From contig CM026570.1 in assembly GCA_015143295.1 (NCBI GenBank), positions 7,774,047 through 7,838,046 on the forward strand: a stretch of DNA of 64,000 nt. The letters run 5' to 3'. A program made the translations under genes and the position numbers. Below are positions 11,875-23,600 of the stretch, one piece after another. The notes under the pieces are model-generated. The model was not told the origin of the DNA, did not search any database, and saw only the letters and a program-made list of their open reading frames with translations. This DNA comes from Tetracentron sinense (lineage: Eukaryota; Streptophyta; Magnoliopsida; Trochodendrales; Trochodendraceae). Numbering within the stretch: the first letter of the stretch is position 1; the number at the start of each line of letters is the position of its first letter.

Positions 11875-13068
11875 TCACTGGACAACCTTGCAAATATCTT
11901 CATAGTCAACTGCCTGAAGCACCCTCCCATCATATATACCCTTCTCAATCTGCACCTTGGCATAATAGTTATTTGTATCCATTGACACCAACCTAGCATT
12001 CGATCCACGATAAGCCCTATTCACAATCCTCACAAGACCCCCAATTTGCGGAATCACTGTTTCAAGCTCTACCTGATCGACCCTAAGCACATGCTTGCTA
12101 TCAAGCATCTCAATTTCTCCAACAAACCTGTCTATCACCTTAAGGACCACCCCCTTCTGCTTATAATAACCCTTCTGTGCCAAGGCTTTGCTCATGACTT
12201 TAACTATAATTCCTTCACACAACCAATAATCCTTCCGATTACTCCGCTCCTTCGCCTTCTCCTGCTCTTTCATCAAATCATCCAGAACCGATCTACCACT
12301 GTTACCTTTTACAGAGTTGCTACAAGTTCTGGTTTTTCCACTCTTCTCAGTTTCAACTTCTTCAAATACCATTTTGGAGCTCTCAGTTTTCTCTTTCGTA
12401 ACGGGTTTTGACGACAAACCAAGTGCAAATGCAATCTTACCAAAGGTCTCTGATTTCGGCAGCAGCAACTGTTCAGACTCAAAGGGCACTACCCCATTTG
12501 CTGAAACTGAGAAGGGAATCAACTGTTCTGCCAGTTCAATCTGTTTCCTGATTTCCCGCTCCTGTTTCTCCTCCTCTGCTACATCCGACTTGATTCGCTT
12601 GTTCTTGAGACCTTCCTTGAAAAGGGTCTCTGAATCACGGTCTATGTAGGTCATGAACCATCCTTTGGGGGTCTCATCAACCTTACACTTCCCGGTACGA
12701 CCCAAATACTTCACAAACTCAGTGAGCGTGGTCCACTGGGTGGAATTCATGTGGACATGGTGGCGCTCGGCGATGTACTCGTTGTATACAACAGTTGCAG
12801 CGACACGGCTGAACCGGTGGCTCCGCTTCAAGTGCTCCATGAAAGATTCTTCGAATTCCTCGGAGTACCCATCGACGATACGGTTAGGGTTTTGACCGAA
12901 GACCTCCATCTGCCGCTGGTGGCTCTCGCTCATGCAATGGCACTTGAAGCCGTTCTCGTCTCGGCATTGCTTCTGGCACATCTGACAATACCATCGGAGC
13001 TTCTGAAGCCCTTTCGCCTTAATCCGATTCGCGATCGCCTTTGGCGTGAGGAAATCGTTCTTCCCCAT
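11875..13068 (-). CDS. KIN17: DNA/RNA-binding protein KIN17
   Basis: A single-exon gene for a 397-aa homologue of KIN17, a conserved nuclear zinc-finger protein linked to DNA replication/repair and to the spliceosome. The chosen start is the ATG at 13068, giving MGKNDFLTPKAIANRIKAKG, the conserved eukaryotic N terminus. No ATG lies further upstream in frame. Order of parts: C2H2 finger (Cys28, Cys31, His44, His50 in WYCQMC...HCMSESH); winged-helix KIN17 domain to about residue 160; a charged helix EEEKQEREIRKQIELAEQL; a low-complexity linker; and a C-terminal tandem SH3/KOW module from about residue 280 (DYWLCEGIIVKV to DICKVVQ). Length and architecture are complete. It lies head-to-head with the CUE gene. 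Confidence 0.96.
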   Translation of the reverse strand: MGKNDFLTPKAIANRIKAKGLQKLRWYCQMCQKQCRDENGFKCHCMSESHQRQMEVFGQNPNRIVDGYSEEFEESFMEHLKRSHRFSRVAATVVYNEYIAERHHVHMNSTQWTTLTEFVKYLGRTGKCKVDETPKGWFMTYIDRDSETLFKEGLKNKRIKSDVAEEEKQEREIRKQIELAEQLIPFSVSANGVVPFESEQLLLPKSETFGKIAFALGLSSKPVTKEKTESSKMVFEEVETEKSGKTRTCSNSVKGNSGRSVLDDLMKEQEKAKERSNRKDYWLCEGIIVKVMSKALAQKGYYKQKGVVLKVIDRFVGEIEMLDSKHVLRVDQVELETVIPQIGGLVRIVNRAYRGSNARLVSMDTNNYYAKVQIEKGIYDGRVLQAVDYEDICKVVQ

Positions 13069-13407
13069 TAATTTCCCAACCAAAACCTACAATTTCAATG
13101 CCCTAGATTCTTCCCCAATTCGAAACTCCCTGTAGATTGATCGGCCTTGATTCGAATAAGAGGAATCGTGCAAACTAACCCTAGCTTCGGTGGGATTCAC
13201 CAAATGTTTTTCCTAATCTCCAAATTTTCGGACCAGAATTTTAAAAGACGGACTTACCCTCGGAGAATTAGACAATAGACGCTTATATTCAAAAAAAAAT
13301 TCCTTGACTTCGTAAAAGTTTGCCTTTTACTGCCGACTCAGCTTTCGAGACGAACAATACAGATACGAAGCAAACAATCTTCGTAGAGAGAACCAAAGCA
13401 TTCAAAG
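13069..13407. promoter_or_regulatory. Probable shared promoter of KIN17 (minus) and the CUE gene (plus)
   Basis: Only about 340 bases separate the KIN17 ATG from a candidate 5' UTR exon of the CUE gene ending at 13407, where AAAG is followed by the donor GTCAGT. The matching acceptor would be TTTTTTGCAG at 16909-16918, 17 bases before the CUE ATG. No TATA box is clear, as is usual in housekeeping bidirectional promoters. This is inferred from layout and splice signals only. Confidence 0.45.
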
Positions 13408-14038
13408 GTCAGTGCCTGTTATTCTACCTCTCCTAGATTGGAAATTCGCTTTTTATTTTTTATTTTTTAATAGTCTTGTATTTCTTAGTTTCTGTTTTGA
13501 TTCACCCGAATTTTGTTTGGACAAATAAGGTTCTTGAATGCGTTTTCAGGATTTCCTCCGATAATGAATTGGATTAGGTTTTGTATTTACTGTTTTAAGT
13601 ATAAGGGCAGAAAGGAAAACTGTGTGTGTTTGTTTTTAATTATGATTCATAGGTTTTAAGGTAAACCTACAGCTAATTTATGTTTTGATATTGCATTAGT
13701 TTTTACTTTTTAGTAATCTTCGGGAAGCAATGCTTGTCCCATCAGTTGTGTGTGTAGTTCACCACAATTTTGATCTGGGATCCAGTCTTGTGAGGGTGTG
13801 TGTGATGGCGATATTATCCACCCGTTCCACTAACCTTGAACAGATACTAACTATACTAACTGGGGTAGCAGCCTAACCGTGCAACATGTAACCAAAAAAA
13901 AAAAAGGTAAAATCTTCGCCAATGATGTATTTAAGATTGGGTGTTTTGGTGTTCATAGAATTCCTTTTTCTACTTTTTTATCGGATTGTTTTAATGTTAA
14001 TAGTTTGATGCCTTGTCAAATTAAAAACATGGATGATT

Positions 14039-16870
14039 TTTTTGATTGGTAATATCATATATATATATTAGGAATAAAGAAGAGTACAAACCGAATAACT
14101 CGGGGTTCACCAAAAGTAAACCAGGAGTCAAGGAGGAAAAAAGGGCAGTAGGGACCAATCTTGTAGTGACCCCAAAATCCCACCCCGGTCATAATGGGAC
14201 TTTGGGTTTGCTACACTACTTATCCCTATCCCTGCTTAACCTCCATAGCAATAATGCAAAACTAAAAGATAATTCTCCATAAATAATAACCATAAAGTTT
14301 ATTTCCATAAAAACATCTCATCCGATATATAATAAACCGATTATAATCCAAATCCACAAACATAAACAAAAGCAACATCAACTAAAAAGGTCTCAAGTCT
14401 ATTACAAGTTCTCACTCAATAAAACTGAAAAATAAATTAATAAAATGGGAACCGGTTAAGATCTCGATCTCCATCAACCGGAAAATCACTTTCTTCCACT
14501 TCCTCAGTATAATTCTCCTCCACCTAAGGACCTGCTGCCTGATCCTGCACTAGACTTAAACGACAATAACCGGTCGACTGAGTATTGAATACTCAACGGA
14601 TATCCAAACTAACCAACAATAACACATGTATATATCCAATATCCGAATCATGCAACAATTATAAAGTCAATAGCAGTTTAATATAACATGAACATAATCA
14701 GAGTGCAGATACATGTGAACATCATGTCATGACTTAGCTTAACTTGTGTACTTGTGTGACTCTTGGACTTGTACTATGAGATTCATGCATGCTTGTTTTC
14801 CCAAAAAATAGTCATCGAGGTCTTTGTATTAAATCCATGGAGGTACATCGACAGAAGCATAAACCCCTAGAGCTCTTAGATGCCAAAAGTCTATGATAAT
14901 TATCCAGGACTTAAAATCTTATTCATGAAGAGCATCAACGAATACCAGAGCTACTTCAAATATCAGGGTCCTTGTAAAATCATGCAGTGTTCTTATTCTT
15001 GTTCTTGTATTTCAGTGTTCAGAGTCCTTGTACTTGTATTTCAGTGTCCAGTGTTCAGTGTCCATGCAATGTCAGTGTCATGCTTGTGTACACGTGAGAC
15101 TTGTAATCTACCACACATGTGAACTTGTGCTTAAGTGTCGCGATTAATATCCGAACTCAGTCATTGCCTAGATTTCTATCTTCCGCCAAGAAACTCCGCT
15201 AGGTTACATCTCCATAGTTAGAGAATTCCCGACGTGGAGGACTTCCTCTAAGCATTGGCCTACCCAAATATTGATCACCATGCAACATGAATAAACATAA
15301 TTTATCATAACATACTTCATATCTTGTCATGCTCATTCTAACATTTCTAACATCATTATTAGGCATAATTCATCATAGCGTATCTTATCGTACTCATAAA
15401 AACCTTTCAAAGTATCATCATTTCCATACTTAGTGTTTCTAGACATTTCAACAAACGCCTACAATGCGTTAGTTATGTATACAATCCCTTCCCATTTTCA
15501 CATTTCATAACCATAACATACTCATCCATAACCACACTCACACATTCATAATTCATCCCTTCTCCGTTTTAACCCATCCATCATCATTTCCATGAATCCA
15601 TAATCCATAATTCAATTTAAGCTTCTAACTTACAAATTCATTCATATCCTTACTTAGACATGCAACTCCTATACTAATTCATCATTTCATACTAATTCAA
15701 TAATCATACTAATAATACAAGAGATAGATTAGATATGATATTCACCTTAATTCACATTTCAATTCCTTAATTCATGCATTTTCATGTAAATCTCTTGATA
15801 ATCCATACTTATTCTTGGTTAAACATGTAAAACATCTTAATGAGGTTAATTAGAAAGGATATCGACCTTATGGATTCTTCCATTGAATCCAAATTGTTAG
15901 ATGAAGTTCCTTCAAGCTGTGAGGTTGATCTTCAATCTAGATCTTCTTCTTCTCCAAGCAATTCCTTCTCCTCCAAGCCAAATCCTCTTGAAACCCTAGG
16001 TTTTTTCCCAAAATCTCTCTCCAAATTAGGTTAGAAACCCTTTAGAGTCTAAAACCCTCGAATTAGAAGTGCGATTTATAGGCTAGGGGTTTAAAACCCT
16101 CATTTCCGTAACTCTTTAAAAAAACTGAATCACGACTTACGATCGATCGTCATATTGGTCGATCGATCGTCTAAGAAACAAAAGCTTCCCAACTTTTCTG
16201 GTTCAGGATGATCGATCGTCACATTAGTGCGATCTATCGTCGCACAAATAGGGGCTTACCCAGATTTCAGGTTCTTAGTGATCGATCGTCGGCACCGAAT
16301 TTCTCCATATTAACACTTAAACATTTATACCTCACTACACTGCTCAGACTCAGACATAATTACATAAGCATAAAAACATTCCAAAAGACTAATATACCCA
16401 TAATAATTGTATTAAAGGCATGAAAGAATGTTCAGGTCTTTACAAATCCCCAGCGGCTACCAAAATAAATTACAAAGAAAGATATCCCTCCATGGGTCCT
16501 CCCTATCACCCCTAACAGATCCCCATGTTGTAACCAATAGACAAACCTGATCCTGAATCTGGGGGATGGTCTAGGATTTATCCTCGAACACCCTCCTGTT
16601 CCGTTCCTTCCAGAGGACCCATGTTATCTCTCCTAGGAGGAAAGGCCAAACACTTCTTGTTGGACACGGAAACGACACTGGAAGCCAACCAGATAAGAAA
16701 TTCTGAAAGGATCGGGGAAAGATTCAAGAGATACAGAGGTGAGAGAGGAAAAATGACCACACCTCTCTCACAACCGGGCAATGCAACAATAAGTGATCAA
16801 CTGATTCCACTGCTCGAAGGCACATATAACACCAGTTAGCTAAACACCACCCTCTATGCATAAGGTGATC
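14039..16870 (-). mobile_element. 5'-truncated LINE (3' end) interrupted by a solo LTR
   Basis: The minus strand of 16445-16870 encodes the degraded C terminus of a plant LINE ORF2, with the zf-RVT-like tail LWKERNRRVFEDKS. 14039-14161 is its 3' UTR ending in a T-run on the plus strand. The flanks ACATGGATGATT (14027-14038) and ACAAGGATGATT (16871-16882) are a 12-bp target-site duplication with one mismatch. Excluding the solo LTR it is about 550 bp. It lies in the 5' UTR intron of the CUE gene. Confidence 0.75.
14162..16444. mobile_element. Solo LTR, 2283 bp, inserted in the LINE
   Basis: Starts TGTAGTGACCCC and ends GGTCTTTACA, so its outermost bases pair as TGTA...TACA with GTGACC/GGTC just inside. 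It is flanked by AATCT and AATCC (5-bp TSD with one change). No internal retrotransposon genes are present. The sequence includes several GATCGATCGTC motifs near 16140-16290. The small frame at 15840-16034 is unlike any protein I recognise. The Ty3/gypsy assignment is likely but unproven. Confidence 0.7.
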
Positions 16871-16935
16871 ACAAGGATGATTGAAATTCACTTGAATTAT
16901 TTTTTCTATTTTTTGCAGATTAATAGCTCTTGAAT

Positions 16936-19900
16936 ATGGGTTTCAATTCAGTTTACCAATCTCTCCTGGAAGTTTTTCCACAGGTATGATTGTTTTCTTT
17001 CTTAAGAACATTGTATTATTTGTTGTCTACATTTTTTTCCCTCTTTTTCTTTTGCATTTTGTTAGAGAAATTAGATTTCTTTTCCCTGTATATAGATATA
17101 TCGTTGATAAAAACAGCAAAAGTACAAAAAGAGGTTCTCCGAGAGGTGAACAAAGCATTAACAAAACCAAGAAGACAAAAAGCAAGAAAGGGAAACTAGG
17201 AAACTAGCCGTGCTCAAAGAAAGGAAACCCCAAAAGTAGTTAAAGTCATCTCTGATTGTTACCGGGAAAAGATCAAGTTCAGGATGTCTAAACACAACTT
17301 CTCGAACAAAACAACTGAGTTCTCAAAGACTTGACCACTCCCCTCCTCCCACACACTCCAGCTGATGGCACCCATAAGAGATCTCCACACTACTTGTAGG
17401 GCATCATCCATGCCATGCAAGTGCCAACAGGAGATTAGGCTAGTGAAACTATAGGAGAAAAACCTATTGCACTTTTAGGCGGGTTAGAAGAAGGCCCTAA
17501 ATCCTATCAACCACAATACAATCATGGTGTCAAAAATAGACTCAATTCCACCGAAGTTGACCGACTTGAGTTGACTTTCGTGGTGTTCGAAGCGAAATGC
17601 ACTTGTATTTTAAAATATATTGGACTTCTGGTAAACTTTGGTAAACTTCGACCGAAACGGGAAAAAGTGTTGAGAAAATACAGAACTTCAGTGGAAGTTA
17701 ACCGAAGTGTACAAAAAAGTCTGTAAATTGAAGAGCTTTTAAGTTTTAACTTAAAAGGGTAATGCTAGTTCCACTCACTTTAAACTTACTTTCTTCATAA
17801 GGAAAGACAAGTATCCTCTGCATTAACCTTATTATAAATATAATTAGCTTTAAAAAAGAGTGTCTCAGCATTAACCTTATTATAAATTATAATTTTTTTA
17901 TTAGTATATTATGCCCATTAGGGATTTTTTTTATAATATTAAATGATTAAATAATTTCCTAATAGTATTTCAGAAATTAAAAATTATTTAACTCCATATC
18001 TTCACATATTGATTCAATCTTGTAAAAACATTGAGCTCGTCAATTGCAGATTGAAATAGGTTTAAAAACTAAATTGAATTTCAATTATTTATCAACTTTA
18101 ATGCGCATTTATAAGTTTTTAAGGTTTCTAACACAATTAACATGGATAATCATTGAAAAATAAAGAGAATACATATCCCATTCACTTGACAAGTAGGATA
18201 AAATATAGTTAAAAAATGGAAAATATAGAGGAATATCAACAAGAAATTACAGCTCAGGCAAGCAGACAACGCATATTACTTAACATGATTCTCACATTAG
18301 AATTTGAGTACTACATGCTTGTATCAGTAATATAATGAATTTTAGATGTGTATTTTTGCTTGAATATTGAATTTCTAAAGTTTCAATTTAGATTTCCAAT
18401 GTTTCTTTAAACATTCCTAGACTTCTTTAATTTTTACATAATTTCTTTGGACTTCCTTGAACTTCCTTAAAATGTGTCAACTTCCTTAGCAACCGAAGTT
18501 TATACCGAAACCGAAGTTTAATACCATGGATACAATGAATCAACAAGTGGTTTATGAAATCTTCCCAAGTCAAACACTTAAAAAACATTTGTTAGCTTGT
18601 CTCCATTCTCTACTCCTAAGATGATACAACGTGAGGATTTTGAGTCACCAAAGGATAGAAAGAATGATGTCACACAGAATCCACCCTTAAAACTTTTTTT
18701 GTGTCAGTCTGCTGCAATGATCAGTTTGGTATTATACAGAAATGTGCAGTGTTGGTTCTCATATTGAAATACTTTAGTTATTTATCATCCCATGAAAAAT
18801 TATTGTTTGCTTTTGTATATCAATTCCTGATCCATTAACTCACATTCACCTGAAGCTGCATTATCAATCTCTTCTTGCACAGGTTGATGTCTGCGTACTG
18901 AAGGCTGTTGCTATTGAGCATTCTAAGGATGCTGATTCAGCTGTAGAATTTATTCTTCTTGAGGTTCTTCCCTCTATGTCTGTCTCGCAGGAAGCACCTC
19001 ATTCTCTTAGAGAGAATAGGGATGTTAAAGATCCATCTGTTGGAGGAGGTACTGCTTTTGTCTTTGATTGGGACCAGTCCAGTTTTTTGCAGATCTCTAC
19101 GAGTTGATGGAATATATACCCCATTCAGATTATGCCCCTTATTGTCATTTACCCTTTTCTTAGTTCTTACCTCTACTTCAATATGTACTGCATCGATTAT
19201 AAGATTGAATAGCAACAGGAGCTCTTATTTTGTGTTTAATGGCATTTTTTCTTGTATCTGTTGGTAATAATACATTGATTTGATTTAATTGTGGCCTGAT
19301 TAGATGACTTGTTGGATTTGTAGTAGACCTGGAGAACCAAACCTTTTCAAGACATCAAGAGGTAGTTGAGGAAGCAAATGCAGGTCCTCCTTCAAAACAA
19401 ATATCTGTAGCAAGTGAAGATGCTAATGACACTGATCATACAAATGATGCTCTTTATGGTAACACAACATGCATGGCTAAGGCACTGGCCTGTTCTTCAG
19501 TTTCAAATCTTCATTGTGCAAATGATCATTATGGCCAACTATGTTTAGATACAGATACTGAAGAGTTGATCTCTTTGGCAAAGCATCAAGAAATCAGTGT
19601 GACGGATGGGTCAAATCAGGTTTCCAATGTTGCATCAAGCTCTTTGATACAAGAAGATACTTTTGTCACTGGACTCTTTATTGATGTTCCACATGCTGAT
19701 TTCCAAGATTTAAATGGGCTAGTAGCTTCTGATTCCAATTCGACTATTTGTAGAGAAATCCATCAGGATCAATCATGTTTAGACTGCAGCTCATTTGAAA
19801 CGGAAAACTCTCTAGATACCATTCGGCTGTTTGCATCATCTGTCAATGAAGAGACACCGAACACTGCAGAATGTGGTCTTCTGTCAGAAAAAGATAGTGG

Positions 19901-20618
19901 TTCTTTGGGTAGTGCATGTGAGAAACCAGGGATAAGTGGTTCGTCGAAGATTACTTCTGAGCAAAAGGTCTTTGTCACTGAGATGCTTGATGTTCGAGAC
20001 AAGTCTACCTTGGCAACTATAGTTAATCAATCTGGCCGATTTTGTAGAACTGATCTTCTTGAAGATACTATTAGAGATGCTAAAAATAACAAGGTGCTCT
20101 TGACTTCCTAAACCCCTCTGTTTTTGCTAGTTTTGTGTTCAATACTGATGATCTAGGAATCCTCTCTTGGAGCATTGCCAAATGGTTTCCAGTATTATTA
20201 CAAGGAATATAGGTGCTTATTATCTGGTAAAGTTCAATTGAAATGTTTCCATGTGCTTTTTTAGTTCTTTTGTGCTTATGCAACTTGATGTTATTGGAAA
20301 ATATTATATTGTAAACTGTTAGAAATTTATGATTTAGCTTCTCGTCCAAAACGGGAATCAGTTTGCATTGAAGTGTCCATGTCTGACCACAAAACTCCCA
20401 TTTTTTTTATCAGATAATATATAAATGAAAGAGAAGCAAAAGCTAGATTACAGACCAGCAAAAGGGGTCACAGGAAAATGAGCCCAACTGCTGAAATAAG
20501 CTATAAAAGATAGAAAAGAAAGAGAGAGAGAGAGGGTCACAAACCTCCCATTTTACACTGCACTATGCTCACATTCACTGCATTTGTTCACTGAATCAGT
20601 ATTTGACAAATGACGAGG

Positions 20619-20649
<31 letters not shown>

Positions 20650-23600
20650 CGTGTGTGTAGTACCATGCCTAGTTAATATCTGTAGCCAAACTCCATGGCC
20701 AGGGTTCAGCCTAATGGTGCTATCCACAAACTGGGTTGGCGGAAAACTCACTTGGCTTGATTGACTTGTCTTCTCAGATGTCAAACTTTAATTCATCTAA
20801 AGGAGAAGTAGGTGCTATTGTTGCCATAAAAACTGCATGAACTGACATAATTTACTAATTTAAGTGTTATGAGGATGATGTTAGCTTGGGACATGAATAT
20901 TTCTGCATTTGTCAGAAGTAATTGATAAATGTAGTGGTGCAGCAAATGAAACTGCATGCGGTTGAAAGGCCTCAAAGAGGCAAGTAAATAAACGAAGAGA
21001 AAGAGTCCCTTCATTTTCAGACATGTTGAAGTAAGAGGGGAATGACATTCCATCTGGAAACCATTATGAAGCATGTGCAAGAATGCACACAAATTGGGAA
21101 GACCTAGTTCTTTATAAGATGTAAAGAGGCAAACAGTTTTGTTGGAAGAAGTCCTTTAAAGGTTCTTGGCAGGAAGTACCCGATAAGGCTATAATGGCTA
21201 ATGAGAATTCATATTTCAGAGGATTGTGGTGGTTAAGTCTATGTCTATTGTTGTACATGCTCCTTGAAATTTCTGTTGAAGCAATCCTAGCACCATATAT
21301 ATCTGTTAAGACAGATGCTTCCATACTTGGTGCAGCAATGCAACAATCAGTATCCAAGATCACTTAATGTGGCTGGAGATTGAGAGCTGGCTACAAACAT
21401 CACTCTTCTCTTCTTTCTCTACCTTATAATTTGATTGTGCTTTCTGTAGTAGTCATCAATAACAGTTACACGATTGAAGGTACCAAATCTCAATGAAGTT
21501 TCATTCATCTCATGCCAATCCCCAAGAGTGAGGGGACAAATATTGTTATGATTTTTTTCATTGCATTTGTTCTTACTTCTTAGCATGATTGATATTCTTG
21601 CAGCATAACAGAAAATAATTGTGATGGGGGTGGTTAAAATCATGGTTATAGGAATATAGGACATTGGTAAATGGCAATCATTGTAATACAAGTAGAACAT
21701 GTTGAGTAGCTCACTTGAAAGAGAGATTAGTGAGTTTAGGTTAAAATGGATTGGGGATTGTGTTAAGAACGCTAATGCGCAGCAGTGCCAAGTTGTTGAA
21801 AAGAGCACATGGAGGACAGTGGTAAATGGCAATCATTGTAGTACAAGTAGAACATGTTGAGTAGCTCACTTGAAAGAGAGATTAGTGAGTTTAGGTTAAA
21901 ATGGATTGGGGATTGTGTTAAGAACGCTGATGTGTGGGCCAAGATGCTGAAAGGAGCACTTGGAGACTACCTAAAACGGCTTACTTGCTTCTAGGGTACT
22001 TGCAAGCGTTCTCTCTTCAAAACTTAAGTGAAGAGCATCAGTTCTCAATATGTCTACTATTCCCTAGGATAATAATGTTATAAGCTTCGAGAAGACCTAT
22101 TGAAAATTGGAATGCCCTAAAATATGTGAAGGAGGGAAGCTGTCAGAAAATACAGGTTTTGTTGAAGGACCATATAATAATAAACCACACTGCATTTACC
22201 TAGATGTTCCATCCACATAGCCTGTCCTTAGTTAAGATTTACTGAAAGAGTTAATTCTGTATCCTTACTTCCTGTTTGCAAGCACCCTTGATTTCTATTT
22301 TCTTTCACATTGGCTTTCTACTGGTCACGACCATTAGTTTGCCAGTAGGAAGCACCTTGATGTTGATAATGCTTTCAGTGTGGTGCAGCCTGCACAGGAG
22401 GGTGTTTCTTTCCTTGCCTTGTCTCAGCAGTAGTGAGGCTAAGCATCTCTTGGAGTCCCTACTTGGTCTGTAGTTTTTTGGTTTACATAGTTGTTTTTTT
22501 CTCCTCTTTTTCATCTTTGAGTTCAGTTTCTTGTGAACTCATCCGTCTACTTTCAATTTTTTGTTCATCATTTATGATATATATCCTATCTGATCTACCC
22601 AACCATAAAAAAAATCTGATATATAATTTATCTTGGGATTCGGTTTCCTTGACTTCATCTCTAGCTGGGTCCCAAGGGATTAGGTGCTTCTTGACTGCAG
22701 TCTAGCATATGCTCCCAGATGCTATTTGTTGGGGAGTGTGGGAGGAGGGAAACCAAAGGGTGCTTGAAATAGGTCTAGGTCTAAGAGGGTATGGGGTGAC
22801 ATTTCTAGTTTCTTGTTCTCATGGTGTTATGTTTTGGATGGTCGAGGGGATATGGAGTTAATTTCGTTTTTTCCCAGTGGGTAGGAGGTGGTTTGGGTGT
22901 TGGTCTCTTTTGGTTCACTACCTGTGAACCGTACATTGTACTTTCTTCTATTTCGTATTAGTATATGCTTTACTTTACCAATAAAAAAATCTTGTGCACA
23001 TCTCTTTTTTCTTTAGGTAGCAAAGTTCACAATTTTTCTATTATTAGTTATCCTCTGCTTCTTTGAGTAGATAATTTCCCGTGACGTAATGTATGTTCTG
23101 ATGTAATTTTGTACATATAGTTATTGGTTCTATGGATCTTTCTTGCGGTTAGGTGTTCCTTTCGGAATTTATTTTATTTCCTTTGCACTATTTCTCTTCT
23201 CTATGCTACAAATATCCTTTGATTTTGTTCTGGAAGATGACATTTATCTAATTTTAGATGATAATGTCAACTTCATTACTTATATTTTAATAGATATTAT
23301 TCTTATTAGTTATGCTTGTTGGGATGATATCTTAAATGCTAAGGGATGTTATCAAAATGGTTTTCTTTTTCTTTTTGTATTTTCTTGATTTGTTTCAACA
23401 TTCTCTTCTTTGATTAGTTTTGATCATTTGGTACCTTTCCTTTTGCTTTAAATCTTTAAACTTTGTTGGTGTAAAATCTGGTCATTACGAAAATGAAATG
23501 TTTCGTCGAAATTCATGGAAAGAATATAAAAATTATGGGAAGATAGAAACATTAGGGAAACATTGGAAATCTAAAATGGAATTTTAAGAAATGATTAATT

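Noticed and set aside
12046..13071. Several plus-strand open frames of 80-121 codons
   Set aside because: They lie antisense to the KIN17 coding region, which has full domain support. Their proteins have no recognisable features.
20793..21832. Minus-strand frames of 83-137 codons in CUE intron 3
   Set aside because: No motif or homology is recognised, the sequence lies in an intron, and a tandem duplication crosses it.
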